Source: Streptomyces sp. NBC_00708
Lineage (GTDB): Bacteria; Actinomycetota; Actinomycetes; Streptomycetales; Streptomycetaceae
NCBI GenBank assembly: GCA_036226585.1
Contig: CP108997.1
Location: 992,001 to 1,056,000, forward strand
Direction: 5' to 3'
Length of the DNA: 64,000 nucleotides
The notes beneath the pieces were generated by a model. It saw only the letters and a program-made list of their open reading frames with translations. It searched no databases and had not been told where the DNA came from. This document shows positions 17,733 to 27,346 of the stretch, piece by piece; position 1 is the stretch's first letter; every line of letters begins with the position of its first letter. Both the position numbers and the translations under genes were made by a program.

Positions 17733-17865
17733 CCGCGCACTGCCTCCCATCCGGACTTTAACCGTCGGTCCAGGAATCCCACCTGGTCAACCGGCCGCTG
17801 GATGCGGACGGGTCGCGGACTATAACCGCCGGTTCGGAATTGCACCGACCCCGGAGTGCGCTGCT
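17733..17865 (-). promoter_or_regulatory. FMN riboswitch (RFN element)
   Basis: Read on the minus strand, this leader contains the conserved blocks of the FMN aptamer in order: CTCCGGGGTCGGTGCAATTC, AACCGGCGGT, AGTCCGCGA, CCAGGTGGGATTCCTGGA, CCGACGGTTAAAGTCCGG and ATGGGAGGCAGTGC. The terminal GCGCAC/GTGCGC helix closes it. It ends about 157 bases before the ribD start. FMN binding should shut off the operon. No strong terminator with a U-run is seen before ribD, so control of translation or a Rho-type mechanism is likely. Confidence 0.95.
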
Positions 17866-17988
17866 GCTGGTACACGATCAGTGTGCCACGAGCGGGCATG
17901 GACCATACGGGTGAACGCTGTGGAGTGGCTCACAGACAGCCCGTGACAAGGGCTCTTTTCGGACAGCCGCACAGGAATGGATCACCGA

Positions 17989-18030
17989 TGGTCCAGACCT
18001 ATTGACGCACTGGTCTAGTCCTCTTAATCT
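17989..18030 (+). promoter_or_regulatory. Chitinase promoter with direct-repeat operator
   Basis: TTGACG (18002-18007) and TAATCT (18025-18030) are spaced by 17 bases. Two 12-base direct repeats, TGGTCCAGACCT (17989-18000) and TGGTCTAGTCCT (18011-18022), start 22 bases apart and flank or overlap the -35. This is the arrangement known for Streptomyces chitinase promoters, whose repeats are bound by DasR and give chitin induction and glucose repression. Confidence 0.85.
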
Positions 18031-18138
18031 CTGCGTCACCTCCGAGGACCGGTTTCCCGGCGTGCGCACGCCGGGGACCCAACACGACCCATCCCCTTGT
18101 CAGTTGTGTTCTGCCGACCTCCCCAGGAGGAACCGAAC

Positions 18139-20484
18139 GTGCTGTCCCCCACTCGCGCGAGAGCCTCGCTCCTCGCCGCCGGCGTCTCCGTCGCCGCGCT
18201 GCTGATCGGCTCGCTCGCCGCGGCCCCCTCGCAAGCCGCCGACCAGGAGTCCTGTCGCCCCGACGGGCTCTACGAGACGCCGGGCGTCGCCGTCCCCTAC
18301 TGCTCCGTGTACGACTCCGAGGGCCGCGAGAAGATGGGCGCCGACCACCCGCGGCGCGTCATCGGCTACTTCACGAACTGGCGGACCGGCAAGGACGGCA
18401 AGCCGGCCTACCTCGCCTCCGACATCCCCTGGGACAAGGTCACCCACCTCAACTACGCCTTCGCCCACGTCGACGGGTCGAACAAGATCTCCGTCGGCGC
18501 CGATGGGCCGGAAAACGCCTCCACCGGCATGACCTGGCCGGGCGTCAAGGGCGCCGAAATGGACCCGGACCTCCCCTACAAGGGCCATTTCAACCTGCTG
18601 AGCAAGTTCAAGAAGCAGTACCCGAACGTCAAGACGATGGTCTCCGTCGGCGGCTGGGCCGAGACCGGCGGCTACTTCGACGACAGCGGCAAGCGGGTCG
18701 ACTCCGGCGGCTTCTACTCGATGGCCACCAACGCCGACGGCTCGGTCAACCAGACCGGGATCAACACCTTCGCGGACTCGACCGTCGACTTCATCCGGAA
18801 GTACGGCTTCAACGGCGTCGACATCGACTACGAGTACCCGACCACCATGAAGGACGCCGGCAACCCGCTGGACTGGACGCTGTCCAACGCCCGCCGGGCC
18901 GGCCTGGTCAAGAGCTACGCCGCGCTGATGAAGACCCTGCGCGAGAAGCTCGACCGGGCCTCCGCCGCCGACGGCCACCACTACCTGCTCAGCGTCGCGG
19001 CCCCCTCGTCCGGCTACCTGCTGCGCGGCATGGAGACCTTCCAGGTCCAGAAGTACCTGGACTACGTCAACATCATGTCGTACGACCTGCACGGCGCCTG
19101 GAACGAGTACGTCGGCCCCAACGCCGCGCTCTTCGACGACGGCAAGGACGCGGAACTCGCCCAGGCGAGCGTCTACTCCACCTCGCAGTACGGCGGCACC
19201 GGCTACCTCAACACCGACTGGGCGTACCACTACTTCCGCGGTTCGATGCCGTCCGGCCGGATCAACATCGGGCTGCCGTACTACACCCGCGGCTTCAAGA
19301 ACGTGCAGGGCGGCACCAACGGCCTCTGGGGCAAGGCGGCTTCCACCGACTGCCCGGCCGGCGCGGGGCTGACCAAGTGCGGTGACGGCGCCGTCGGCAT
19401 CGACAACCTCTGGCACGACGAGGACACCAACGGCAAGGAGGCGCCCGCCGGCTCCAACCCGATGTGGCACGCCAAGAACCTGGAGAAGGGCATCGTCGGC
19501 GACTACGTCACGGACTACGGGTTCCCCGCGGACACGAAGCTGACCGGCGCCTACGTCCGCAACTACGACTCCACGCTGGTCGCGCCGTGGCTGTGGAACG
19601 CCGAGAAGAAGGTCTTCCTCTCCACCGAGGACGAGCAGTCCGTGCAGGCCAAGGCGGACTACGTGGCCGACAAGGGCATCGGCGGCACGATGATCTGGGA
19701 GCTGGCCGGCGACTACGGCTGGAACGCGTCCAAGGGCCAGTACGAGCCCGGCTCGACGCTCACCTCGACGATGTACGACACCTTCAAGAAGGCCGCGCCG
19801 TACGGGGCGAAGCGCTCCACCATCGACCTGCCGGCGCAGGCCCTGGACATCGACGTCTCCTTCGGCCAGTTCCCGCTGGGCGACTCGAACTACCCGATCA
19901 GCCCCAAGCTGACGATCACCAACAACACGAAGGCGACGCTGCCCGGCGGCACGGAGTTCCAGTTCGACTACTCCACCTCGGCGCCCGCCAACGCCAAGGA
20001 CCAGTCGGGCTTCGGCACCACGATCGTGCGCAGCGACCACACGGCCGCGAACAACGTCGGCGGGCTGAAGGGCGACTACAACCGCGTCTCCCTGAAGCTG
20101 CCGTCCTGGCAGAGCCTGGCCCCCGGCGCCTCGGTCCAGGTGGACTTCGTGTACTATCTGCCGACGTCGACCCCGTCCAACTGGACCGTGACCTTCGGCG
20201 GCAAGTCCTACGCCCTGGCGGCGGACCTGGCCCGCGGTACGACGGTCGTCGAGCCGGGCACGGGCTCGACGCCGACGCCGGACCCGTCGGGTTCGACCGG
20301 CCCGAGCCCGGACCCGTCGGGCGGCGCGTGCGCCGCGGCGGCGTGGAGCGCGGGCGCGGAGTACGGCGCCGGTACGACGGTGAGCCAGGACGGCCACCAG
20401 TGGAAGGCGAAGTGGTGGACGAAGGGCGAGAAGCCCGGCTCCACCGGTGAATGGGGCGTCTGGCAGGACCTGGGCACCTGCTGA
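18139..20484 (+). CDS. Secreted GH18 chitinase with C-terminal chitin-binding domain
   Basis: A 781-residue exochitinase/endochitinase-type glycosidase. The GTG at 18139 follows AGGAGG by 8 bases. A Sec signal peptide occupies residues 1-34 ([19 protein letters not shown], then SQAA). The GH18 barrel spans about 70-560; NGVDIDYE places the catalytic acid at Glu232, with Asp228 and Asp230. The usual first Asp of DxxDxDxE is Asn here. After a beta-sandwich region (about 570-705) and a Pro/Ser/Thr linker ([19 protein letters not shown]) comes a C-terminal CBM5/12 (about 730-781). It resembles the ChiD-type enzymes of Streptomyces; I leave the symbol blank. Role: extracellular chitin degradation. 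Confidence 0.95.
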   Translation: MLSPTRARASLLAAGVSVAALLIGSLAAAPSQAADQESCRPDGLYETPGVAVPYCSVYDSEGREKMGADHPRRVIGYFTNWRTGKDGKPAYLASDIPWDKVTHLNYAFAHVDGSNKISVGADGPENASTGMTWPGVKGAEMDPDLPYKGHFNLLSKFKKQYPNVKTMVSVGGWAETGGYFDDSGKRVDSGGFYSMATNADGSVNQTGINTFADSTVDFIRKYGFNGVDIDYEYPTTMKDAGNPLDWTLSNARRAGLVKSYAALMKTLREKLDRASAADGHHYLLSVAAPSSGYLLRGMETFQVQKYLDYVNIMSYDLHGAWNEYVGPNAALFDDGKDAELAQASVYSTSQYGGTGYLNTDWAYHYFRGSMPSGRINIGLPYYTRGFKNVQGGTNGLWGKAASTDCPAGAGLTKCGDGAVGIDNLWHDEDTNGKEAPAGSNPMWHAKNLEKGIVGDYVTDYGFPADTKLTGAYVRNYDSTLVAPWLWNAEKKVFLSTEDEQSVQAKADYVADKGIGGTMIWELAGDYGWNASKGQYEPGSTLTSTMYDTFKKAAPYGAKRSTIDLPAQALDIDVSFGQFPLGDSNYPISPKLTITNNTKATLPGGTEFQFDYSTSAPANAKDQSGFGTTIVRSDHTAANNVGGLKGDYNRVSLKLPSWQSLAPGASVQVDFVYYLPTSTPSNWTVTFGGKSYALAADLARGTTVVEPGTGSTPTPDPSGSTGPSPDPSGGACAAAAWSAGAEYGAGTTVSQDGHQWKAKWWTKGEKPGSTGEWGVWQDLGTC

Positions 20485-20514
20485 ACCGCGTCTCTTGAAG
20501 CCCGTCTCTTGAAG

Positions 20515-20534
20515 CCCGTCCGGCGTTTGAGGAC
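20515..20534. repeat. Dispersed intergenic repeat, copy 1
   Basis: Core CCCGTCCGGCGTTTGAGGAC, followed by GGAAC. The same core (one base variable) occurs five times in this window, always between genes, and is known to be abundant in Streptomyces intergenic DNA. Here it lies between convergent chitinase and ROK genes, just after a tandem duplication of TCTCTTGAAGCCCG. Confidence 0.85.
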
Positions 20535-20540
20535 GGAACC

Positions 20541-20563
20541 CCGCGCCCCGGACCGGGGCGCGG
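20541..20563. terminator. Bidirectional terminator between chitinase and ROK genes
   Basis: CCGCGCCCCGG and CCGGGGCGCGG form an 11-base palindrome around a single A. It lies between two convergent genes, immediately after the intergenic repeat and two bases from the ROK stop. Confidence 0.65.
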
Positions 20564-20564
20564 A

Positions 20565-21743
20565 TCAAGCTCGCGGCGCGAACAGCGCGTCCTGCGCCGC
20601 CTCCCGCGCCGCGAGCAACGCCCCCCGCAGGACCGCCGTGCCGCCCAGCAGCCCCGCCCGGACCTCCGTCCGCAGCGGGGACATCGCCTCCAGCCGCCCC
20701 GAGACCCGGGCGGCCAGCGCGCCGCCCCCCGCATGCCCCACCTCCCCGGAGAGCAGGACCAGCCCCGGGTCGAGGACCGATGCCACCGCGGCGGCGCCCA
20801 GCGCGATCCGGTCGGCGGCGGCGTCCAGGAAGCCCTCGCTGTCCCCCTCCCCCGCGAGCGCCGCCCGCACCGCCGCCGCCCCGCCGGGCTCCCGGCCCTC
20901 CTCCGTGACGGCGATGCCGTGCCGCGCGGCCAGTTCGCAGAGCGGCACCGAACCCGCCAACGAGTGGAAGCCCCCGTCGCAGTTGAGCGCCGAGGGCGTG
21001 CCGATGGTGCCGGGGACCGGCAGGAAGCCGATCTCCCCCGCGCCGCCCGAGGCCCCCCGGCGCAGCTTCCCGTCGAGCATGACCGCCGCCCCCACCCCGT
21101 GGCCGAGCCAGAGCAGGACGAACGTGTCGTGGTCGCGGGCAGCGCCGGCGCGGTGCTCGGCGACGGCGGCGAGGTTCGTCTCGTTCTCGACGAGGACGGT
21201 CGCCGGCAGCCGTTCCTGGAGCGCCCGGACCAGGCTGCGGTGCCAGGACGGCAGACCGCTGCTGTCCCGCAGCTCCCCCGTGACCGGGTCGATGAGCCCC
21301 GGTGCGCCGATCCCGACGCTGTGCAGGGGCGCGCTCCCCGCGCGCCGGGCGGTGGCCGCCAGCAGCGCGACGGCCTGCTCGACGGCTTCGTCCCCCTCGG
21401 TCTCGCTGCCGATCGGCAGGGTCGCCTCGGCGAGTGTCGCGCCCAGCAGATCGGCGACGACGACGGCGACGCTGTCGGTGCGCACATCCAGGCCGGCCAG
21501 CAGGGCGCGGTCCGCGACGATGCCGTAGAGCCGGGCGTTGGGCCCCCGGCGGTCGGCCCCGGTCTCGCCGACGACATGGATCAGACCCGCGTCCCTCAGC
21601 CGTTCGACGAGGTCCGCGACGGTCGGCCGGGAGAGCCCGGTGAGGGTCTTCAACTGCGTGGCCGTCAGCGGGCCGTCCTGCTGGAGAAGCCGCAGGGCGA
21701 GCCGGTCGTTGATGGCCCGAGCGGTGCTCGGTGATGCGGGCAT
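20565..21743 (-). CDS. ROK-family transcriptional regulator
   Basis: A 392-residue regulator starting at the ATG at 21743, preceded by GGAAGGA. Residues about 15-75 form a winged helix-turn-helix (LKTLTGLSRPTVADLVERL). The remainder is a sugar-kinase-like ROK domain with LWLGHGVGAAVMLDG and GGAGEIGF. The zinc-binding CxCGxxGC motif and the following His of active ROK kinases are absent, so it is a sensor and not an enzyme. It is divergent from an MFS transporter gene across an inverted-repeat operator, so it most likely represses that gene and itself in response to a sugar or sugar-like ligand. Confidence 0.88.
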   Translation of the reverse strand: MPASPSTARAINDRLALRLLQQDGPLTATQLKTLTGLSRPTVADLVERLRDAGLIHVVGETGADRRGPNARLYGIVADRALLAGLDVRTDSVAVVVADLLGATLAEATLPIGSETEGDEAVEQAVALLAATARRAGSAPLHSVGIGAPGLIDPVTGELRDSSGLPSWHRSLVRALQERLPATVLVENETNLAAVAEHRAGAARDHDTFVLLWLGHGVGAAVMLDGKLRRGASGGAGEIGFLPVPGTIGTPSALNCDGGFHSLAGSVPLCELAARHGIAVTEEGREPGGAAAVRAALAGEGDSEGFLDAAADRIALGAAAVASVLDPGLVLLSGEVGHAGGGALAARVSGRLEAMSPLRTEVRAGLLGGTAVLRGALLAAREAAQDALFAPRA

Positions 21744-21793
21744 GCCGGAATCCTTCCAGATCACCGCCGGGCCGGAGGAGCGGGCGGTCTATT

Positions 21794-21814
21794 TATCAGG
21801 CAGGGTTCCTGATA
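21794..21814. promoter_or_regulatory. Inverted-repeat operator between ROK and MFS genes
   Basis: TATCAGG (21794-21800) and CCTGATA (21808-21814) form a perfect 7-base inverted repeat around a 7-base spacer, in an AT-rich patch. It lies in the 120 bases between divergent starts. This is the expected place for the ROK protein to bind. Confidence 0.65.
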
Positions 21815-21863
21815 GTTTACTGCCCGCATCGTGGAGAAGGCTTCAGGGGAGGGACACGGCGGT

Positions 21864-23090
21864 ATGACAACAGAATCCACGGCTACGGTCTTCGGCACCG
21901 GCGAGGTGCGACGGGCCAGGTATGCCGTCGCGGCGGTCTTCACCGTGCACGGAGCGGTGACCGGCAGCTTCGCCACCCGGGTCCCCTGGATCCAGGACCA
22001 CGCGGGCGTCAGCGCCGGCCAGCTCGGCATCGCCCTCGCGTTCCCCGCCATCGGCGCCTCGATCGCCATGCCGCTGGCCGGTGCGGTGAGCCACCGCTTC
22101 GGCGCGCGGAACGCGCTGCGCGGGCTGCTGGCCCTGTGGACGCTGGCCCTGATCCTGCCCTCGCTGGCCCCCAACCTGCTCACGCTGTGCGCGGCGCTGT
22201 TCGTGTACGGGGCATCGGCCGGCATGTCCGACGTGGCGATGAACGCGCTCGGCGTCGAGGTGGAGAACCGCCTCGACAAGTCGATCATGTCCGGGCTGCA
22301 CGGGATGTGGAGTGTGGGCGCCCTCATCGGTTCGGCGGCGGGCACGGTGGCCGCCCATGTGGGCGCCGACGCCCGGCTGCACCACGTGACAGCCGCTCTC
22401 ACCCTCACCGCACTGGGTCTGGCCGCCTGCCAGTGGGTGCTCGACCTGCGCAGCGAGCCGGACGAGGAGCCGCCGCCGCGGTTCGCACTGCCGCCGAAGT
22501 CGGCCCTGGTCATCGGCGCGGTCGGCTTCTGCGCGGTGTTCGCCGAGGGGGCCAGCCTCGACTGGTCTGCGGTCTACCTCCGCGACACGCTGGACAGCTC
22601 GGCCGGTCTCGCCGCCGCGTCCACCACCGCGTTCGCGCTGACCATGGCGGTCGCCCGGATCGCCGGGGACCGGGTCGTCGACCGCTTCGGCGCGGTGCGC
22701 ACCGTACGGACCGGCGGCGTCCTGGCCACGGTGGGCGGGGTGCTGGTGGTCACCGCCCCGCACGCGGCCCTCGCGATGTGCGGCTTCGGGCTGATGGGGC
22801 TCGGGATCGCCGTGGTGGTCCCGCTCGCCTTCGCGGCGGCGGGACGCAGCGGACCCAGGCCGGCCCAGGCCATCGCGGGCGTCGCGACGATCACGTACAC
22901 CTCCGGGCTCATCGCCCCGTCGGCGATCGGTTCGCTGGCCGAGGCGACCTCGCTGGTGGTGTCGTTCGGCCTCGTCTCGGTGCTGGCGTTCGGTCTGGTG
23001 CTCGGTGCCGGGGTGCTGCGCGCCGGTGACCGCAAGCCGGCGGCCGGGGACGCGGTGCGGGACGTACCCGTGGCCGAGCCCCGCCCCTGA
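21864..23090 (+). CDS. MFS transporter
   Basis: A 408-residue membrane protein with about twelve hydrophobic helices in two halves. The ATG at 21864 follows GGGAGGG; a GTG at 21831 would add eleven residues. The first half has RVPWIQDHAGVSAGQLG, a pattern seen in a common actinobacterial MFS group, and an HRFGARNALRG loop between helices 2 and 3. The second half repeats this as DRFGAVRTVRTGG. Substrate is unknown. Control by the divergent ROK regulator suggests a sugar or sugar-derived compound, by inference only. Confidence 0.85.
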   Translation: MTTESTATVFGTGEVRRARYAVAAVFTVHGAVTGSFATRVPWIQDHAGVSAGQLGIALAFPAIGASIAMPLAGAVSHRFGARNALRGLLALWTLALILPSLAPNLLTLCAALFVYGASAGMSDVAMNALGVEVENRLDKSIMSGLHGMWSVGALIGSAAGTVAAHVGADARLHHVTAALTLTALGLAACQWVLDLRSEPDEEPPPRFALPPKSALVIGAVGFCAVFAEGASLDWSAVYLRDTLDSSAGLAAASTTAFALTMAVARIAGDRVVDRFGAVRTVRTGGVLATVGGVLVVTAPHAALAMCGFGLMGLGIAVVVPLAFAAAGRSGPRPAQAIAGVATITYTSGLIAPSAIGSLAEATSLVVSFGLVSVLAFGLVLGAGVLRAGDRKPAAGDAVRDVPVAEPRP

Positions 23091-23235
23091 CCTGCCCCGG
23101 CTCCACGGAACCGGCGAACCGGAAGGGGTGGGTCCGGCGGTGGGGCGCGAGCCGGGCGGCACTACCATGGCGCTGATCTTTTCCGCGACGAGCGCCGTGC
23201 CTACGGGCTCACGCACCTACACACAGGGAGCAACC

Positions 23236-24627
23236 ATGGGCCTCGGCGTGCGCTGGACCTTGCACGGCGACGGGAAGACGCCCGCACCGGGAGCGGTGGT
23301 CCGCCCCGACGAACGGCTCTCCTGGCCCCGGACCTTCGGGCTCGGCGCGCAGCACGTGGTCGCCATGTTCGGCGCGTCGTTCGTCTCGCCGGTCCTGATG
23401 GGTCTGGACCCGAACCTGGCGATCATGATGTCGGGTGTCGCGACGGCCATCTTCCTGCTGGCCACGCGCGGCCAGGTGCCGAGCTACCTGGGCTGTTCGC
23501 TCTCGTTCGTCGGGGTCGCCGCGACGATCCGGGCGAGCGGCGGCGACAGCGCGGTGGTCACCGGCGCCGTGTTCGTGGTCGGCGTGGCGCTCTTCCTCGC
23601 CGGGCTCGCGGTGCAGCGGTTCGGTGCGCGGATCATCCACGCCGCGATGCCGCCGGTGGTGACCGGCGCGGTGGTCATGCTCATCGGGTTCAACCTGGCA
23701 CCGGTGACCGCGTCGACGTACTGGCCGCAGGACCAGTGGACGGCCCTGCTGGTGATGCTGTTCACCGGTCTGGCCGTGGTGTGCCTGCGCGGCTTCTTCT
23801 CCCGGATCGCGATCTTCCTGGGGCTCGTCTTCGGTTACGTGCTGTCCTGGCTGCTCGACCTGGTCTTCGGGAAGATCCACTCCCCCGCCGGCGGCGCCGA
23901 GTCCGTGGACCACTGGCGGCTGGACCTCTCGGGCGTCGGGAAGGCCGACTGGGTCGGGCTCCCCTCGTTCCACGCGCCCAGCTTCGAGTGGTCGGCGATC
24001 CTGGTCGCCCTGCCCGTCGTCATCGCCCTGATCGCGGAGAACGCCGGACATGTGAAGGCGGTCGGCGAGATGACCGGCCGTTCCCTGGACGGCAAGCTGG
24101 GTACGGCGATCGCCGCGGACGGCGCCGCCTCGATGCTCTCCACCGCGGTGGGCGGCCCGCCGAACACCACGTACTCCGAGAACATCGGCGTGATGGCCGC
24201 GACCCGCGTGTACTCCACCGCCGCCTACTGGGCCGCCGCCTGCTTCGCCCTGCTGTTCGGTCTCTGCCCGAAGTTCGGCGCCGTCGTGGCCGCGATCCCG
24301 GGCGGCGTGCTCGGCGGCATCACCGTCATCCTCTACGGCATGATCGGCCTGCTCGGCGCCCAGATCTGGCTCAACGGCAAGGTCGACCTGCGCAATCCGC
24401 TGAACCTGGTGCCGGCCGCCGCGGGCATCATCATCGGTGTCGGCGGGGTCAGCCTGAAGATCACCGACAACTTCGAGCTCAGCGGAATCGCGCTCGGCAC
24501 CATCGTCGTGATCACCGGCTACCACGTCCTGCGCGCCTTCGCCCCGGCCCACCTCAAGACCCAGGAGCCGCTGCTCGACTCGGGCACGTCGGCGTACGAC
24601 AAGGAGCCCCCGGCCACGGATTCGTGA
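23236..24627 (+). CDS. Nucleobase:cation symporter (NCS2, uracil/xanthine permease)
   Basis: A 463-residue permease with about 12-14 hydrophobic helices. The ATG at 23236 follows AGGGAGC. The NCS2 signature is clear: GLDPNLAIMMSGVATAIF near the N-terminus and VGGPPNTTYSENIGVMAAT at about 315-333, which holds the conserved TTYSEN substrate element. The first 30 residues are cytosolic. A uracil permease (UraA-like) is most likely; xanthine or urate cannot be excluded. Not linked to the pyr operon here. It follows the MFS gene after 145 bases. Confidence 0.9.
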   Translation: MGLGVRWTLHGDGKTPAPGAVVRPDERLSWPRTFGLGAQHVVAMFGASFVSPVLMGLDPNLAIMMSGVATAIFLLATRGQVPSYLGCSLSFVGVAATIRASGGDSAVVTGAVFVVGVALFLAGLAVQRFGARIIHAAMPPVVTGAVVMLIGFNLAPVTASTYWPQDQWTALLVMLFTGLAVVCLRGFFSRIAIFLGLVFGYVLSWLLDLVFGKIHSPAGGAESVDHWRLDLSGVGKADWVGLPSFHAPSFEWSAILVALPVVIALIAENAGHVKAVGEMTGRSLDGKLGTAIAADGAASMLSTAVGGPPNTTYSENIGVMAATRVYSTAAYWAAACFALLFGLCPKFGAVVAAIPGGVLGGITVILYGMIGLLGAQIWLNGKVDLRNPLNLVPAAAGIIIGVGGVSLKITDNFELSGIALGTIVVITGYHVLRAFAPAHLKTQEPLLDSGTSAYDKEPPATDS

Positions 24628-24640
24628 CCGGGGATCTCGC

Positions 24641-26341
24641 TCAGTCCTCCGGCAGTTCGACCGGCGCCAGCTCGTCGAAGAGGTCGCCGGGCCCGGGGTT
24701 GGTCGGGTCGGTCGCGCCGCCGAACTGGTTCATCACGCCCCACACGGCGTTCAGCGCGGTCTGCACGGCCCCCTCGGCCCAGCCGGCCGTCCAGGAGATG
24801 TCGTCACCGGCCAGGAACAGGCCCCGCTTGTCGGCGGGCAGCCGGTCCTGCATGAAGTGGGTGAACAGGCGCCGCTGGTAGCGGTAGTGGCCGGGCAGGT
24901 TGGCCTTGAACGCGCCCATGAACCAGGGCTCGTTCTCCCAGGACACGGTGACCGGGTTGCCGGTGATGTGGCCGCGGATGTCGACGTTCGGGTAGATCTC
25001 GCCGAGCGACTTCAGCATGACGTCCATGCGCTCGGTCGCGGAGAGCGGCAGCCACTTCAGGCTGTCGTCGCACCAGGTGTACGAGAGGCAGATGCTGGCC
25101 GGCCGGTCCGGCCCGTCGTCCAGCAGGTACGTGCCCCGGGTCATCCGGTCGGTCAGCGTCATCGACATGGTGTCGCGCCCGGTGACCTCGTCCTTGTCCA
25201 GCCAGAACGGCCGGTCGACGGGCACGAACAGCTTGGACGACTCCATGTAGTGGGTGCGCTCCATCGCCGTCCAGTGGTCGATCGGGAAGAGCGCGTCGTC
25301 GCAGGCGATCTTGGAGAGCAGCAGCCAGGACTGGCCGGTGAAGACGGCCGCCCGGTAGGTGCGGATGTCGCCGGAGGCGTCCGTGACGGTGATCCGGTTG
25401 CCGGCCGTACGGTGCAGCCGGGTGACGGCCCCGCGCGGCTCGCCCCCGTGGAGCGAGGACAGCGAGGTGCCGAGCGGCCAGTGGACGATCTTCTGCGGTT
25501 CGCGTTCCCACAGGCGCAGCGGGAGCTGCTGGCTGCCGCCGACGATGGAGCGGTGGTGGTCGTCGGCCTCGGTGTAGACGACGCGCAGGATTTCCAGGAT
25601 GGAGTTGGGGAAGTCGGTGTCCCAGCCGCCGGTGCCGAAGCCGACCTGGCCGAAGATCTCGCGGTGCCGGAAGGACGTGAAGGCGTCGGAGTCGCAGAGG
25701 AAGCCGTAGAAGGTCTGGTTGTCCAGCTTCTCGACGAGCCGGGACCAGATCTCCCGGATCCGGGGGACGTCGCGCTCGCGCATCGCCCGGTTCATGTCGG
25801 AGAAGTCGGCGCCCTCCTCCAGGCAGCGGTTCCAGGCGTCCATCACATCGCGGTAGACCTGCGGGAGTTCGTCGATGGTCCTGGCGTAGTGCGACTCGCC
25901 CTTGAGGTCCACCACGGTGGACGGAGTGGCCGGGGAGAGCGGGTTGGGGAACGGCTTCGTCTCCAGGCCGACCAGGTCGATGTAGTGCTGGAGGGCGGTC
26001 GAGGAGGGCGGGAAGCGCATCGCGCCCATCTCGGCGGTGAGCGGTTCGCCGTCCGTGCCGCAGCCCTCGAACTCGACGGTGCGCAGCCGTCCGCCGATGC
26101 GGTCGGCCTCGTAGACGACCGGCTTCAGGCCCATCTTCATCAGCTCGTACGCGGTGATGATGCCGGAGAGCCCGCCGCCGATGACGGCGACCTCGGTGCC
26201 GTGCTCGGTGGCCGGTATCTGGCCGAGTCCCGCCGGGTGGGCGAGGAAGTCGTCGTACGCGTAGGGGAAGTCCGGCCCGAACATGGTGATCGGCGGGGCC
26301 GCTTCCTCGGTGTGCTGAACGGCGGGGGGCACGGCGGTCAT
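24641..26341 (-). CDS. Flavin monoamine oxidase family protein
   Basis: A 566-residue cytosolic FAD enzyme. The start ATG at 26341 is preceded by AAGGAG. The Rossmann nucleotide motif is VAVIGGGLSGIITAYELM (about residues 50-67), followed by the Glu that binds ribose (VVYEADRIGGR). The C-terminal FAD segment is LFLAGDDISWTAGWAEGAVQ (about 525). Relatives oxidise amines or L-amino acids with O2, releasing aldehyde, ammonia and peroxide; the exact substrate is unknown. It lies 52 bases after a carbon-nitrogen hydrolase gene on the same strand, and the two probably act in one amine or amide breakdown route. Confidence 0.88.
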   Translation of the reverse strand: MTAVPPAVQHTEEAAPPITMFGPDFPYAYDDFLAHPAGLGQIPATEHGTEVAVIGGGLSGIITAYELMKMGLKPVVYEADRIGGRLRTVEFEGCGTDGEPLTAEMGAMRFPPSSTALQHYIDLVGLETKPFPNPLSPATPSTVVDLKGESHYARTIDELPQVYRDVMDAWNRCLEEGADFSDMNRAMRERDVPRIREIWSRLVEKLDNQTFYGFLCDSDAFTSFRHREIFGQVGFGTGGWDTDFPNSILEILRVVYTEADDHHRSIVGGSQQLPLRLWEREPQKIVHWPLGTSLSSLHGGEPRGAVTRLHRTAGNRITVTDASGDIRTYRAAVFTGQSWLLLSKIACDDALFPIDHWTAMERTHYMESSKLFVPVDRPFWLDKDEVTGRDTMSMTLTDRMTRGTYLLDDGPDRPASICLSYTWCDDSLKWLPLSATERMDVMLKSLGEIYPNVDIRGHITGNPVTVSWENEPWFMGAFKANLPGHYRYQRRLFTHFMQDRLPADKRGLFLAGDDISWTAGWAEGAVQTALNAVWGVMNQFGGATDPTNPGPGDLFDELAPVELPED

Positions 26342-26393
26342 GGGGTACGGACTCCTTGCGGGACGGGCGAAGACGTGACGGGGGCGGACGGGC

Positions 26394-27191
26394 TCAGACG
26401 AGGGAGCCGTACAGGCCGGGGCGGCGGTCGCGCAGATACGGGTTGGCGGCCCGGGAGGCGGCCAGCAGGGCGAGGTCGACGTCGCCGGTGACGAGTTCCT
26501 CGCCGCGCCCCGCACGGGCGCGGACCGTGCCGTCGGGTCCGGCCAGGCAGCTCAGCCCGGTGAAGTCGAACTCGCCTTCCGGGCCGGTCCGGTTGACGTA
26601 CGCGAGGTACAGCTGGCTCTCGAAGGCGCGGACCGGGACGAGGGAGTCGGCGACGAACGAGAAGGGGTGCATCAGCGCGGTCGGGACCAGCAGCAGGTCG
26701 GTGCCGGCCAGGGCGTGCGCCCGTACGTTCTCCGGGAACTCGACGTCGTAGCAGGTCAGCAGGCCGATCCGGACGCCGTCCAGCTCCGCCTGGACCACGG
26801 GCTGCCCGCCGGGGGTGAACCAGCGCTGCTCGAATTCGCCGAAGAGGTGGGTCTTGCGGTAGTTGGCGAGCGTGGTGCCGTCGGGGGCGATGAGCTGCGC
26901 GGAGTTGTACAGGGTGTCGCCCTCGCGCTCGGGATAGCCGTAGTGGACGGCGACCCCGTGCCGCACGGCGATCTCGGCGACCGCGCGGGCGGCTGGCCCG
27001 TCGGCGGCCTCGGCCAGCCGGGGGACGTCGTCACCGATGGCGTACCCGGTCAGGTACAGCTCGGGGCAGACCAGGAGCCGGGCACCGGTGGCGGCGGCGC
27101 GGCGCGCGGCGTCCGCCAGCAGCTCGACGGAGCCGGCGACCGAGCCGGGGCGTCCGGAGCTCTGGAACAGGGCGGTGCGCAACGACGGCAT
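26394..27191 (-). CDS. Carbon-nitrogen hydrolase (nitrilase superfamily)
   Basis: A 265-residue amidase-type enzyme starting at the ATG at 27191 behind CGAGGTC. The nitrilase triad is visible: Glu in CPELYLTGY (about residue 43), Lys in YRKTHLFGEFE (about 108) and Cys in LLTCYDVEFPE (about 145). It hydrolyses a C-N bond such as an amide or carbamoyl group; the N-carbamoylputrescine amidase and omega-amidase groups are closest in style, but the substrate is uncertain. The first gene of a pair with the amine oxidase, which suggests amine catabolism. A neighbouring Lrp-type regulator transcribed in the same direction could control both. Confidence 0.88.
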   Translation of the reverse strand: MPSLRTALFQSSGRPGSVAGSVELLADAARRAAATGARLLVCPELYLTGYAIGDDVPRLAEAADGPAARAVAEIAVRHGVAVHYGYPEREGDTLYNSAQLIAPDGTTLANYRKTHLFGEFEQRWFTPGGQPVVQAELDGVRIGLLTCYDVEFPENVRAHALAGTDLLLVPTALMHPFSFVADSLVPVRAFESQLYLAYVNRTGPEGEFDFTGLSCLAGPDGTVRARAGRGEELVTGDVDLALLAASRAANPYLRDRRPGLYGSLV

Positions 27192-27270
27192 GGCTGACCT
27201 CGGGCGATACGGGCGGGGCGGGGACGTAGAAACGGTACGTTCCGCCGTTCGCCCCGGACAAGACGCGACT

Positions 27271-27302
27271 GTTGCGCACCGACAGCCGATCCGTTGCGCA
27301 CA
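27271..27302. promoter_or_regulatory. Direct repeat upstream of the amidase/oxidase pair
   Basis: GTTGCGCACC (27271-27280) and GTTGCGCACA (27293-27302) start 22 bases apart, two helical turns, so both copies face the same side of the DNA. They lie about 80 bases upstream of the amidase start. This spacing suits an oligomeric regulator such as the nearby Lrp protein. Binding is inferred. Confidence 0.45.
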
Positions 27303-27346
27303 TCGCGGACAAGACGAAGATTCATTGCGCCGCGGCGACGCTCCGA

